Position numbers and translations under genes: made by a program. This document shows positions 26,788-35,792 of a stretch of DNA of 62,262 bases, one piece after another. Source of the stretch: MSPOR6 sp964652195 (GTDB taxonomy: Bacteria > Poribacteria > WGA-4E > WGA-3G). Location: assembly GCA_964652195.1 (NCBI GenBank), contig CAZZBB010000089.1, positions 1-62,262 of the forward strand, read 5' to 3'. Within the stretch, counting starts at the first letter, position 1, and each line of letters starts with the position of its first letter. The notes under the pieces are model-generated. The model made no database searches and was not told the origin of the DNA. It saw nothing but the letters and a program-made list of their open reading frames with translations.

Positions 26788-27572
26788 GTGAGGAATCAAT
26801 CCAAGAATTGATTGAGATATTTGAAAATACTCCGTTACCCGTAATTATGGGTGCAATTGAACAGTTAGATAATGATGAAATAGCATTATTCTTACTACTT
26901 ATGGATAAGTTAAGTTCTGGAATTCCTACAGATGAATCGGATGTAATACACAAAACACTAACTCAATCGGAAAATGACAATACCGTAAAGGATACAGATA
27001 GGAATTTAACAGATTATGCTCAGCAAATTCTTGCGGAACTTTCGTTTGCAAAACAGGTAAGAGTCAGTGAGAAAATCGCCTCAACTGAAATGGTAGAGTC
27101 TGAACAAGCAGGACGAATTTGGAATGACTTTATTGATAATATAAAAAAAGTGCTTGAAAAAACACTGTTCTTTGGGAATGGAGCAAAAAACCTTGCCAAA
27201 CTATTAGAACAAGTTGACATTGAAAAACAGAATAAACTAATGGAAGTCCTTCAAGATAACAATCCTGAATTAGCACACATAGTGGGTGATCATTTATTTG
27301 CTTTTGAGGATATTGTTGACATTCCAAAGGAAGCTATCCTGACAGTATTACAAGTTGTTGAACCAAACACTTTGGCAATAGCTCTTCACGACGCAACTGA
27401 GGTATTAGTAGAAAAATTCTTTGAAAATATGTCGCCTGAACAGGTTACGAATGTGGAATCTGAGTTAGAACAATTGACCTTTGAACAGAAACAAATAAGC
27501 GAGACTGCACAGCAATCTATTGTAAATTTATTACGGAATTTCGCTGGAAAAGGAATACTGAAACTAAGATAA
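26769..27572 (+). CDS. FliG-like protein (flagellar motor C-domain homologue)
   Basis: In this 267-residue protein, residues 137-267 line up along their whole length with FliG middle/C-terminal sequence: NGAKNLAKLLEQVD, then DNNPELAHIVGDHLFAFEDI, AILTVLQVVEPNTLAIALHDAT, VEKFFENMSPEQ, and AQQSIVNLLRNFAGKG. The first 130 residues are helical and acidic and do not match an obvious FliG N-domain. No other flagellar gene is present. By hand alignment, the FliG position that carries the motor-critical Arg (E. coli R281) is Glu224 here and one of the paired acidic residues (D288) is Ser. It overlaps purM by 19 nt. A moonlighting or MgtE-N-like helical scaffold is the alternative. Confidence 0.7.
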   Translation: MYGSSISEESIQELIEIFENTPLPVIMGAIEQLDNDEIALFLLLMDKLSSGIPTDESDVIHKTLTQSENDNTVKDTDRNLTDYAQQILAELSFAKQVRVSEKIASTEMVESEQAGRIWNDFIDNIKKVLEKTLFFGNGAKNLAKLLEQVDIEKQNKLMEVLQDNNPELAHIVGDHLFAFEDIVDIPKEAILTVLQVVEPNTLAIALHDATEVLVEKFFENMSPEQVTNVESELEQLTFEQKQISETAQQSIVNLLRNFAGKGILKLR

Positions 27573-27620
27573 TACTAATTATATCCAACTCTAAATTAGT
27601 TGTATAATGCATTGGTCATT

Positions 27621-28574
27621 TTAATCATCTTCCAATTTGAATTCAAAAGGAATCCTGACAACGTGTTCAATTGCTTTCCCATTTTCCATTGCAGGTGTAA
27701 ACTTAAACTTCTTCAATGCAGCGATGGCTGCTTCCTCAAATCCAAATCCTAAATTTGTCTCAGCGGTAATATCTTTTGCAACCCCTTCTACAGTAATGAT
27801 TGCCTTAAGGACTACTTTTCCTTCCTTTTCTGCGCGTTTTGCGTTTTTAGGGTATGTAGGTTTAACAGCAAACTTTGTTTTGGGTGCCGTAATACCAGAA
27901 GAGGGATCTATCTCTGGCTCAGGTAAATTGGGACCACCTGTTGAAGGTGGTGTATTATCTATGTCTGCAAACGGTGTTTCCTTCTGGGTGGGTCTCAAAA
28001 CAGTTGATGGGATTGGAGCAGCTTGTTTTGGTTGAACTGGTCCCTTAAATGTTCTTTCCGGTAATTTAACTCTTGGACCAGCATTTAATTCTGAACCATC
28101 AAGCACATCTGTGGTTTCAGAAGAAGGTGGAATAAAATCCCTTTGACCTGTAGGTAAGTCAGGCTTTGTGATAACAGTACGTTTTACAGGTGCTTCGACT
28201 TGCTGTTCTTTTGCTTCAAAAGTAATTTTTGGACGTTTATTTACGATTACGCGTTTTCTGTCAGGAATATCATTAGGGATAAAGGCGGCTTCTAATCTTT
28301 CTTCTTGAGCTTGGATTCTGTCCTTTATATAAAGTGTCCCTAAAATAACAGCAATAGATACGTGGAGACAGATAGAGAAAATCAGAGATAATGAATTACG
28401 ACTACCGGTTTTTTGGACAGTAATTGGCGGTGGTTTATTCTCTCTTGCAGCTGCGATCCCACCTTGTTGATTTTCGTCAATAGCAAATTTCCTTAACTTG
28501 GCATTAATCTTAGGTTTCTTTCGTTGAGCCCTACGATTATGTATTTGTGATACAATATCGGAACTTCTACTCAT
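27621..28574 (-). CDS. TonB-family energy transducer
   Basis: The protein of about 317 residues has a basic cytoplasmic N-terminus and one transmembrane helix (about 61-83). A Pro/Lys/Glu-rich periplasmic linker follows, then the TonB C-terminal domain (about 225-317: YPKNAKRAEKEGKVVLKAIITVEG then AAIAALKKFKFTPAMENG). It passes proton-motive energy to outer-membrane receptors, and three such receptors lie 3-10 kb away. ATG 28574 is preferred, with GGAG 7 nt upstream, over an open frame reaching 28628. ExbB and ExbD are not in the window. Confidence 0.9.
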   Translation of the reverse strand: MSRSSDIVSQIHNRRAQRKKPKINAKLRKFAIDENQQGGIAAARENKPPPITVQKTGSRNSLSLIFSICLHVSIAVILGTLYIKDRIQAQEERLEAAFIPNDIPDRKRVIVNKRPKITFEAKEQQVEAPVKRTVITKPDLPTGQRDFIPPSSETTDVLDGSELNAGPRVKLPERTFKGPVQPKQAAPIPSTVLRPTQKETPFADIDNTPPSTGGPNLPEPEIDPSSGITAPKTKFAVKPTYPKNAKRAEKEGKVVLKAIITVEGVAKDITAETNLGFGFEEAAIAALKKFKFTPAMENGKAIEHVVRIPFEFKLEDD

Positions 28575-28826
28575 CTCTTTTCTCCTTAAGTTATCTCGTG
28601 ATGCGGATAGCGCGCTTACAACACACACTTACCAGAGTTAATGAGATAGTTGTGAAATAATAGAAAATTTAAAATAATTAATTATGCTAATAATATAACG
28701 AACTTAAAATAATTCTGATATCAATCGACATAAATTGTTAAATGCTAAGTATACTAAACTATAACAGCATATTATACCAATTGTTTGCTATTTTGTCAAG
28801 GAATTCTCACTTATTTACTTATTCGC

Positions 28827-28987
28827 AGGTTATTTAGTTTTAAGTATTCTCAGTTCCTAATATTTTGTTTCGTAGGTTGGGTTGAAACCGTAGGTGAAAC
28901 CCAACATTTACTGTATGCCCAGTGTTACAGGTAGTTTATAGAGAATTGTGAAAAAATATAACAGAAAACACGAAAACTAAATAACCT
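28827..28987 (+). repeat. 161-bp MITE-like element, family B, with 15-bp terminal inverted repeats
   Basis: Perfect terminal inverted repeats, AGGTTATTTAGTTTT at 28827-28841 and AAAACTAAATAACCT at 28973-28987, enclose a non-coding centre. The centre includes GTTGGGTTGAAACCG...GAAACCCAAC, a hairpin. Related copies, diverged and rearranged, occur at 60776-61168 and at the right window edge from 62119. The compact size, perfect ends and absence of coding potential fit a miniature inverted-repeat element moved in trans. No target-site duplication was seen. Confidence 0.75.
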
Positions 28988-29006
28988 ACTCCTACAGAAG
29001 ATCCTT

Positions 29007-29021
29007 ATGCTTAAATTGACG
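29007..29021 (+). repeat. 15-bp exact repeat (second copy at 4756)
   Basis: ATGCTTAAATTGACG occurs here and at 4756-4770, both in intergenic DNA after or before minus-strand genes. A 15-mer is unlikely to recur by chance in 62 kb, so it may be part of a longer dispersed repeat that has decayed. Confidence 0.4.
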
Positions 29022-29054
29022 TCTATGGTAAAAAAACTATAATTTACCAAATTA

Positions 29055-31283
29055 TTATGGATTCCACCAGAATGTCATTTTAGCAACAACTGTAGAATTT
29101 CGTAATATATCGGGTGTTGTAGTATCAGTATCATAGGTTTGGTTAAATACGAAATAGAAGTCACTACCTGGACGATAGATAAAATTAATCAGGAAATTCG
29201 TAGTTATAAGACTGGTTTCAGTACTCCATTGTGTGTATAGTTTTGCATACAAGTTTGTAGAAAAAGAATAGGTCAATCTACCGGAGAAGAGATTGGCATG
29301 AAACTCACCTGTGGGTAAGGTGATATGATTGAATTGATATTCACCGTCAATACTTAATCGGGAATTAGGTTTAAGTGTGGCATTTACGAAATATTTGTTA
29401 ATATTCCCATTATAGAAACTCCCTAATTCAAAACCTGATGTGGCACTAATAGGACGTGTATCACTTGAAGATAACCTTCCACCAATAGCATCATATTGAT
29501 AGTCATCTATGGGTATAATTATCCCGTCTCGAATTTCAAAATCTTCTTTCAATCTCTCAAATTTCCGATTGGCAAATAACATAATTGAGTCTGCTGTTGA
29601 AAATGAAGTCCAATGGGTATATGAAATACTCCAACGTTCAAGTTCATTATCTTGTGTGAGAATGTAATTTACTTCAGGCCCAGACCACATTTCTCTGATT
29701 CCATATTTTTGTGGTCTGGGAACCCAACGTGCTTCACCTCTAAAATGGCGAATCCCTTTCTGTCGTACATATCCTACCTCAGGATTAAAATCATCATCTA
29801 TATCTGTGAGAGTTCCACTTACTCTAAAACTATCATTACGCCATTGGGATCCGAAATACCAAGCATTGTTATTTCCAATTATGTCAGGAGAGAATGTCCG
29901 TGACCACATTGCCCTAATATCAAGTCGATCTGTAGGTCGATATTCAAAATCAACGCCACCTGCGCGATTGTAACTTTCTGGTGCCTCCTTATTTACAGCA
30001 ATTAATCCGACACGAGATCCTGCAATTGCGTCCTTTGTCAGACGAAAAACAGAATAATTTGTCCTTGGAATGTCAATAGGCCCATCATCTTCAGTCTCTT
30101 CATAGTAGTCATCAGTTAGGACATTTAGGAAACCAACACCATAAGCACCAACTTTACCACTCGCTTTTCCACCAAGGATTATCGGAATAGCTCTTCCTTC
30201 ATCTATTCCGATCTGTCGACTGTAAAATAGAAGCATTGGTGGAGGTCTACGGAAACTTTGTCTTGGAATACCAAAATCGAAAAGACCTGCTCCTTCTAAA
30301 AAGAAAGGACGTTTCTCAGGAAAGAATAAGTTGAAACGGGTTAAATTGACTTGTTCTTCGTCCGCTTCAACTTGAGCGAAATCCGTATTATATGTTAAAT
30401 CTGCAATTAGGTTAGATGTAATTCCATATTTTGCATCAAATCCAACTTTAAACTGTCGAGTTGTTTGCAGTGTGGAGTCATCGTCATTAATTTGTGTGAT
30501 TCCTGGAAGGACATAAGGTAGGAATTCCAAATTCCTTGAAGGCGAAATTCCTTCTAAGCCGACGAGCGACCCCAGATTCGTAGTTCGATATTTTGCTAAT
30601 CCTCCAAAGGATATGGGAACTGGTGCCCAAACCGTTTCTTCCTGGGTTCGCATCAATTCACGACCAACATTAATTCCCCATATTATCGGTTCACTCTTTT
30701 TGAAACGAAGTTGACTAAAAGGTATACTGAGTTCTGATGTCCATGAGGATTCGTAAATTTTAGACTGGCACTCTACAACAGCATCCCAGTCCCCGTTCAG
30801 TGTATCACCATTATTAGTTATTGCTCTATCCTGTATTGCCCCTAATGCATTGACACGAAAGAAAAAACCGCTACGTTTATCGTTGTATGTATCCAGTAGA
30901 ACGAAAACGTTATCATTCTCATGTAGATCGCGAGAATCCCTACGCATTTCATTTGCAACAATCTTATTTATTTGAGAATCATGACAGACAAAACCGAAAT
31001 ATATGTTTTCATCATCGTATAAAATCCTAACTTTCATCGGTTCTGAGTTTGGTTCACCTTCATAAGGTTCAATCTGAATAAATTTATCAATGATTTCAGC
31101 TTTTTGCCAATCTGCTTCGTTTAACTCACCATCAATCTCTATACTCTCGTAAGTACGATATGCTTTGATCTCGTAGTTGTGTGCTTCTGGAATGACATCA
31201 TCAACAAAGAGATACAATAGAAAGAAAATTAAAGGAAATGTAAATTTAATTAAATGGAGTGAAGATGATAAAGTATAGGGCAA
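29055..31283 (-). CDS. DUF5916 outer-membrane protein with N-terminal CBM9-like domain
   Basis: The protein of about 742 residues has a signal peptide (FPLIFFLLYLFVDDV region). A carbohydrate-binding-9-like beta-sandwich follows (about 40-220: IDGELNEADWQKAEIID, ILYDDENIYFGFVCHD and DRAITNNGDTLNGDWD), then a C-terminal beta-barrel with alternating aromatic strands. This is the DUF5916 architecture, common beside TonB receptors in FCB-type bacteria. It ends in TFWWNP. The start is chosen at TTG 31283 because AGGAGG (31292-31297) lies 8 nt upstream; a GTG at 31292 would overlap that RBS. Function is unknown; surface binding of carbohydrates is plausible. Confidence 0.85.
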   Translation of the reverse strand: MPYTLSSSLHLIKFTFPLIFFLLYLFVDDVIPEAHNYEIKAYRTYESIEIDGELNEADWQKAEIIDKFIQIEPYEGEPNSEPMKVRILYDDENIYFGFVCHDSQINKIVANEMRRDSRDLHENDNVFVLLDTYNDKRSGFFFRVNALGAIQDRAITNNGDTLNGDWDAVVECQSKIYESSWTSELSIPFSQLRFKKSEPIIWGINVGRELMRTQEETVWAPVPISFGGLAKYRTTNLGSLVGLEGISPSRNLEFLPYVLPGITQINDDDSTLQTTRQFKVGFDAKYGITSNLIADLTYNTDFAQVEADEEQVNLTRFNLFFPEKRPFFLEGAGLFDFGIPRQSFRRPPPMLLFYSRQIGIDEGRAIPIILGGKASGKVGAYGVGFLNVLTDDYYEETEDDGPIDIPRTNYSVFRLTKDAIAGSRVGLIAVNKEAPESYNRAGGVDFEYRPTDRLDIRAMWSRTFSPDIIGNNNAWYFGSQWRNDSFRVSGTLTDIDDDFNPEVGYVRQKGIRHFRGEARWVPRPQKYGIREMWSGPEVNYILTQDNELERWSISYTHWTSFSTADSIMLFANRKFERLKEDFEIRDGIIIPIDDYQYDAIGGRLSSSDTRPISATSGFELGSFYNGNINKYFVNATLKPNSRLSIDGEYQFNHITLPTGEFHANLFSGRLTYSFSTNLYAKLYTQWSTETSLITTNFLINFIYRPGSDFYFVFNQTYDTDTTTPDILRNSTVVAKMTFWWNP

Positions 31284-31291
31284 ACACAGCA

Positions 31292-31297
31292 CCTCCT
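31292..31297 (-). promoter_or_regulatory. Shine-Dalgarno AGGAGG for the DUF5916 gene
   Basis: On the minus strand AGGAGG is followed by 8 nt (TGCTGTGT) and TTG at 31283. The spacing favours this TTG over the GTG that overlaps the site itself. Confidence 0.5.
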
Positions 31298-31376
31298 AAG
31301 GATGGGAATAAGAGTTATGTAATTAGAGACGAATTGGAGGTAAAATAGATTATATAAAATTCATCAAAATGATAAA

Positions 31377-33455
31377 TTAATATTCGAATGTAAGGGCAAT
31401 GAAGGGAACTAATGGTAATTGTGCTATTGGCACTTCTTTTGTAAAATCCGCATTGTACCGTACTTGTAGCGAATTTATCCTTTTATATACATTCCAGATT
31501 TCGAATGTGAAACCTGCTCTGAATCTCTCAAAATGACTGTATGTCCAATGTATACGTAAATCTAAACGGTGGTAGGGGTCAGTTCTTAATGGATCACCAT
31601 ATATTGGCAGCCATGTTTCTTTCTTGCTAAATGGATTTGTATACCTTTCTCTACCTTCTAAGGGTACATACAAGACACCACTCTTATATTGCCACTTTGC
31701 TCCAATATCAAGTGTGTGGTATGTATAATTGAGATTAAGAGAAAAAACATGAGGTGTGCTAAACATATACTCTCTTTCTTTCTCATAAGGTGTATCTTGT
31801 CGTTTTGAAATAGTATAAGAATATGCCAACCATCCTCGTAACACGTTGCCGATTTCGTGTTCTAACGAAAGTTCAAGTCCTCTAACAGTTCCAATTCGTT
31901 GGTTTCTATAACTTCTTTCATTGATATCAAAAGAAACCATATCAAGAAGTTGCTTGTAATAGGTAGCGACTTCAACTCTTGTCTCATTGGTTAATCTCTT
32001 TTTCATAGTTACGACATAATGTCTTGCTAAACTGTGAGTGATTGGATATTTCTTATCACCAAGTACGAGTTGATAAAATTGTGGATTCTGTACATAATTT
32101 CCATACTGTAGACTGATATCTATTGGAAATAATGATAGATAAGGGTTTCCATCCATATTAGGTCCAAACGTCAAACCTAATAACGCTCGTGGTTGCAAAG
32201 AAAAAGTATCAATACGATTAAAGTATGTTCCACGTATCCCTAAAGTACTATAAATATCTACTATGGATGATGAGAATATATCCTTAGTTAATTGGCTATA
32301 TCCTTCCAATCGATGCATTTTCTCAGAAACGTTTGTATGGATTTTCTCTCCATCCTTTTTTAATCTAATGTCGTAATCCCAATCTCCTTCTTCAAATGGC
32401 CGTGAACCTATACTGATGATATTGGACGGTAAAATAGATAATACAAAACCTGATTCTAATAAGGTTATAGGATTTTTAATCCAATAATGCAGATCTCCTC
32501 TGAGTGAAAAGACACTATCAGCATTTCTATAAAAATATCCTTCACCATATTGAAGTTCAGAGCGTGAAAAAGAACGAGTTAAAGATATGATAGAACGAAA
32601 CTTCTTTTCCTGTTCAGAATATAAGTGAATTCCTTGTGAATCAAAGGGATTGTCAGAACTAAATGGACCACGTAGATCGCTCTCTGATACTTCATCTGCG
32701 CCAAAACGGAATTGGGCAGAATCATCCGATCCAAATGCATTTAATTCAACTCTGTGTGTCTTGTTGAGCTGGTATACCCCTTTTCCTTGATAACTCCAGA
32801 ACCTGGGTATTTGAACCACAGAATCACTCTCAATTTCCAACAAACTTGGCAATAAATTAAATAGAGGTTCCATATTACTTCTTCGACCAAATACATAGTA
32901 ATAACCCCGTTTAGCAATGCCCCCTTCAATAAATGCTTGAGAATATACAGGATTGAGAGTAATCTTTGAGCCTATAGTTTTATCTGTCCTATTCCTGGAA
33001 TATATATTGATCACAGCTTGAGATTCTGATCCGAATTCAGCCCCATATCCTCCTGGAAAAACCTCAACTTTTTGTATCACATCTGCATTGACAGTAGATA
33101 CAATACCATAAAGATGATATGGATATCCTAAAGGTAATCTATCGAAATAGTATAGATTGTCCTCCGGACCACCACCACGCACTGATAGGATACCTGCAAA
33201 GTCATTTAACACACCTACACTGGGAAGTAAATCTAAAACTCTTAGCGGGTCTCCTCCACTCCCAACAGAAGTGTTAAATATAGAACCTTCAATAGTATTA
33301 TTGGGTTTTTTCTCTATTCTTTCTGCCGTTACATTAATTGGTGGTAATGTAGTTACATTGTCAGTTTCAGATGCATTTATGGAGCAACTGAAAGATAGTA
33401 GTATGATTACAATTGTGTGTAGACAAACTTTATGGGTAGGAAGCACGTATAACAC
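31377..33455 (-). CDS. TonB-dependent receptor (paralogue 3, no carboxypeptidase-like N-domain)
   Basis: The 692-residue receptor has a signal peptide (hydrophobic VIILLSFSCSINA), a plug domain (about 30-165, with GSGGDPLRVLDLLPSVGVLNDF and YFDRLPLGYPYHLYGIVSTV) and a beta-barrel ending in IALTFEY. Compared with its two upstream neighbours it lacks the N-terminal carboxypeptidase-regulatory-like domain. The start is GTG 33455 with a 2-nt gap to the upstream stop and no strong RBS, so it is probably translated by coupling. Ligand unknown. Confidence 0.9.
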   Translation of the reverse strand: MLYVLPTHKVCLHTIVIILLSFSCSINASETDNVTTLPPINVTAERIEKKPNNTIEGSIFNTSVGSGGDPLRVLDLLPSVGVLNDFAGILSVRGGGPEDNLYYFDRLPLGYPYHLYGIVSTVNADVIQKVEVFPGGYGAEFGSESQAVINIYSRNRTDKTIGSKITLNPVYSQAFIEGGIAKRGYYYVFGRRSNMEPLFNLLPSLLEIESDSVVQIPRFWSYQGKGVYQLNKTHRVELNAFGSDDSAQFRFGADEVSESDLRGPFSSDNPFDSQGIHLYSEQEKKFRSIISLTRSFSRSELQYGEGYFYRNADSVFSLRGDLHYWIKNPITLLESGFVLSILPSNIISIGSRPFEEGDWDYDIRLKKDGEKIHTNVSEKMHRLEGYSQLTKDIFSSSIVDIYSTLGIRGTYFNRIDTFSLQPRALLGLTFGPNMDGNPYLSLFPIDISLQYGNYVQNPQFYQLVLGDKKYPITHSLARHYVVTMKKRLTNETRVEVATYYKQLLDMVSFDINERSYRNQRIGTVRGLELSLEHEIGNVLRGWLAYSYTISKRQDTPYEKEREYMFSTPHVFSLNLNYTYHTLDIGAKWQYKSGVLYVPLEGRERYTNPFSKKETWLPIYGDPLRTDPYHRLDLRIHWTYSHFERFRAGFTFEIWNVYKRINSLQVRYNADFTKEVPIAQLPLVPFIALTFEY

Positions 33456-33457
33456 CG

Positions 33458-35683
33458 TTAGAATTCTGCTGTGATCCCTAAGTAAGGGATAATTGGAAGC
33501 TGATTGATAGCTTCTTTGGTTTTATAGTCATCTTCATATCTATAATCCAACAGATTCTTTCTATTATACGCGTTAAGAAGTTCGAAGAAGATCCCCAAAT
33601 CCCAGCTATTAAATTGGAACACTTTACTAATACGGATGTCTAACCTATGATAAGGTGGTAACCTTTCAGAATTTTTTTCACCATATATTGGTGTATATAT
33701 AATTCTTCCAAAATTCCTTGGATCGGGAATACGGTTAGCATCAATAACTGGTGTATAAGGGTTGCCTGTACGATATTGCCATTTCATACCAAATTCCCAT
33801 GTCGGAGTCAGATTATAACTTGCTGCGATTGTTGCAACATGCGTTTGATCAAAGGAATAGAATCGATACGGTTCATCTATACGGTCTCGCCGTTTAGAGA
33901 GGGCATAAGCATAGGATACCCAACCAAAGAACTTTTCCCCACTTTGATGTCTCAGAAAGATCTCTGTGCCTTGTGCATATCCTACACCTTGGTTTAGGAA
34001 TACAACGCTATCATCCGATGTAACTAAATTTACAAGATCTTTATAGTAGGCAGCCATTTTTATTTCTGTGTCTTGTGATAATTGGCGTTTGAGTTCTATA
34101 ATATAATGACTTGCTTGACTGGACTTCAAATTAGGGTTACCGACATTTGTAGAAAGTTGAGCTGGAATAGGAGTTTGATTATAAATTCCGTAAGAAAGCT
34201 GCAATTCAGAACTGTTAGGTAGTTCGAATTGAATACTACCACGCGGTTGAAGGGAGAGTTGATCAATTCTATTGAAATAATCCAACCTAATACCGTAAAC
34301 TACTGAGACAAAAGGTAAAAGTATATATCTATCTTGAAGGTATGTTTCTATCCGTTGACCCCGTATATATTCATCAATATTAACCTTTTCCTCAAATCGG
34401 ATATCATACTCTACTTCTCCTTCATCAGGTATACGTGAAAATGTGCCTGACACCTCTCCTGGCTCAAGTCCAACTATTAATCCTGATTCTATACGGTGTC
34501 TTGGACTTAACTCATAGGCAAGATCCTCACGTAGTGTATAGCTTGGAGCATCAATATTTAGAGAAAGTGCAGGACCAAAATTAACATCAAATAAGAAATT
34601 AGATCGAGTGAGAGATAAGTACGATGTAAGTTTATCTGTTAAGGTGGACCGAAGGTGAAATCCAGCACCTTCGAATCCGCTTTCAAAACTGGTATCCCCT
34701 CTAAAATCTTCATCTACATTATTGCCATCTAATTTTAATGCAAACTTATCTCCGGAGGCAAATAAATTCAGGAAGAGTTGATGTTTTTGACTGAGATCAT
34801 AACCTGCTTTGAACTGATAATCCCAAAACCGAGGAAAAGCTGTAATCGACCCAGTAGCAAAAGACAGGGAACCAATAAATAGATCAATATAACTTCTACG
34901 ACCCGCTGCATACCAATATCCCTTTTCTCCAATTTTACCTTGAAGTAAACCTTCTGAATATAAGAGATTAAGATTTAACTTCCCACGAAGATTCTCTGGA
35001 CTATTATCCTGAGAATAAATGTCTATGACAGCCTGTGAATCTACACCGTATTCAGCACCATATCCCCCAGCGTAGACATCAATTCTATCAATGATTTCGG
35101 AACTTAACGAAGATACAAGTCCTCCAAAATGGTATGGATATCCTACTGGGACCCTGTCAAAATAATATAAGTTATCTTCATCCGATCCACCACGTATATA
35201 AAGTGCTCCACTAAAGTCGTTAGCAACACCTATTCCTGGGATAGCAGGTAATGCTCTTAACGCATCACCCGCAGTTCCTGGTAAACGTGTAATTTCTTTT
35301 GATTTGATACTTTTTTTTGTTACAGTTTTAGGCTGGCGTTTTGTACTAACCTCTATTTTTTCAAGTTCATATTCCTCAAAATTGACAAATATATTTGGGG
35401 TTAGCGTTTTTCCATTTTCGACAACTATACTTGTTCTTTCGGTCGTATCATAATTAGGATAGGAAATAGATAATGTATATTTTCCTGCAGTTATATCTGG
35501 TATATTGAATTTTCCATTTTCATCTGTTTTTATCCGTTGTTCGGTTTCAATTATCTCAACGGTAGCCCCTACTAAAGGACGATCAGTTATACGACTAAAA
35601 ACTGTGCCATCTATTGAGCCAGTTTGTGAAAAAGCAGTAATTGGAAATAGTAAAATTATCAGCAAGTAGAAAAGAATCTTCAT
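33458..35683 (-). CDS. TonB-dependent receptor with carboxypeptidase-like domain (paralogue 2)
   Basis: The 741-residue receptor has a signal peptide (ILFYLLIILLFPITAFS) and a carboxypeptidase-regulatory-like beta domain (about 20-100: GSIDGTVFSRITDRPLVGATVEI). A plug follows, with GTAGDALRALPAIPGIGVANDF, GALYIRGGSDEDNLYYFDRVPVGYPYHFGG and GYGAEYGVDSQAVIDI, then a 22-strand-type barrel ending GITAEF. It clearly shares ancestry with its flanking paralogues, sharing blocks such as YYFDR.P.GYPYH and YGAEYG. The likely TonB partner is encoded at 27621. The substrate is not determinable. Confidence 0.93.
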   Translation of the reverse strand: MKILFYLLIILLFPITAFSQTGSIDGTVFSRITDRPLVGATVEIIETEQRIKTDENGKFNIPDITAGKYTLSISYPNYDTTERTSIVVENGKTLTPNIFVNFEEYELEKIEVSTKRQPKTVTKKSIKSKEITRLPGTAGDALRALPAIPGIGVANDFSGALYIRGGSDEDNLYYFDRVPVGYPYHFGGLVSSLSSEIIDRIDVYAGGYGAEYGVDSQAVIDIYSQDNSPENLRGKLNLNLLYSEGLLQGKIGEKGYWYAAGRRSYIDLFIGSLSFATGSITAFPRFWDYQFKAGYDLSQKHQLFLNLFASGDKFALKLDGNNVDEDFRGDTSFESGFEGAGFHLRSTLTDKLTSYLSLTRSNFLFDVNFGPALSLNIDAPSYTLREDLAYELSPRHRIESGLIVGLEPGEVSGTFSRIPDEGEVEYDIRFEEKVNIDEYIRGQRIETYLQDRYILLPFVSVVYGIRLDYFNRIDQLSLQPRGSIQFELPNSSELQLSYGIYNQTPIPAQLSTNVGNPNLKSSQASHYIIELKRQLSQDTEIKMAAYYKDLVNLVTSDDSVVFLNQGVGYAQGTEIFLRHQSGEKFFGWVSYAYALSKRRDRIDEPYRFYSFDQTHVATIAASYNLTPTWEFGMKWQYRTGNPYTPVIDANRIPDPRNFGRIIYTPIYGEKNSERLPPYHRLDIRISKVFQFNSWDLGIFFELLNAYNRKNLLDYRYEDDYKTKEAINQLPIIPYLGITAEF

Positions 35684-35792
35684 AATCTTAAACTCATTTC
35701 TTTCATTAGTATATAAGCATTAGTTAGAAATAGTATTAATAATTATACTATTTATAGATGCGTTTTTCCAGAAAATGAACAAATAGGTTGAT

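Larger units (their letters stand above)
28575..29054. other. Intergenic region holding a 161-bp inverted-repeat element
   Basis: Promoter space for tonB (about 28575-28820) is followed by a family-B repeat (28827-28987), a 15-bp sequence also found at 4756-4770, and a weak hairpin GGTAAA/TTTACC (about 29028-29045) after the DUF5916 gene. No gene was seen. Confidence 0.4.
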
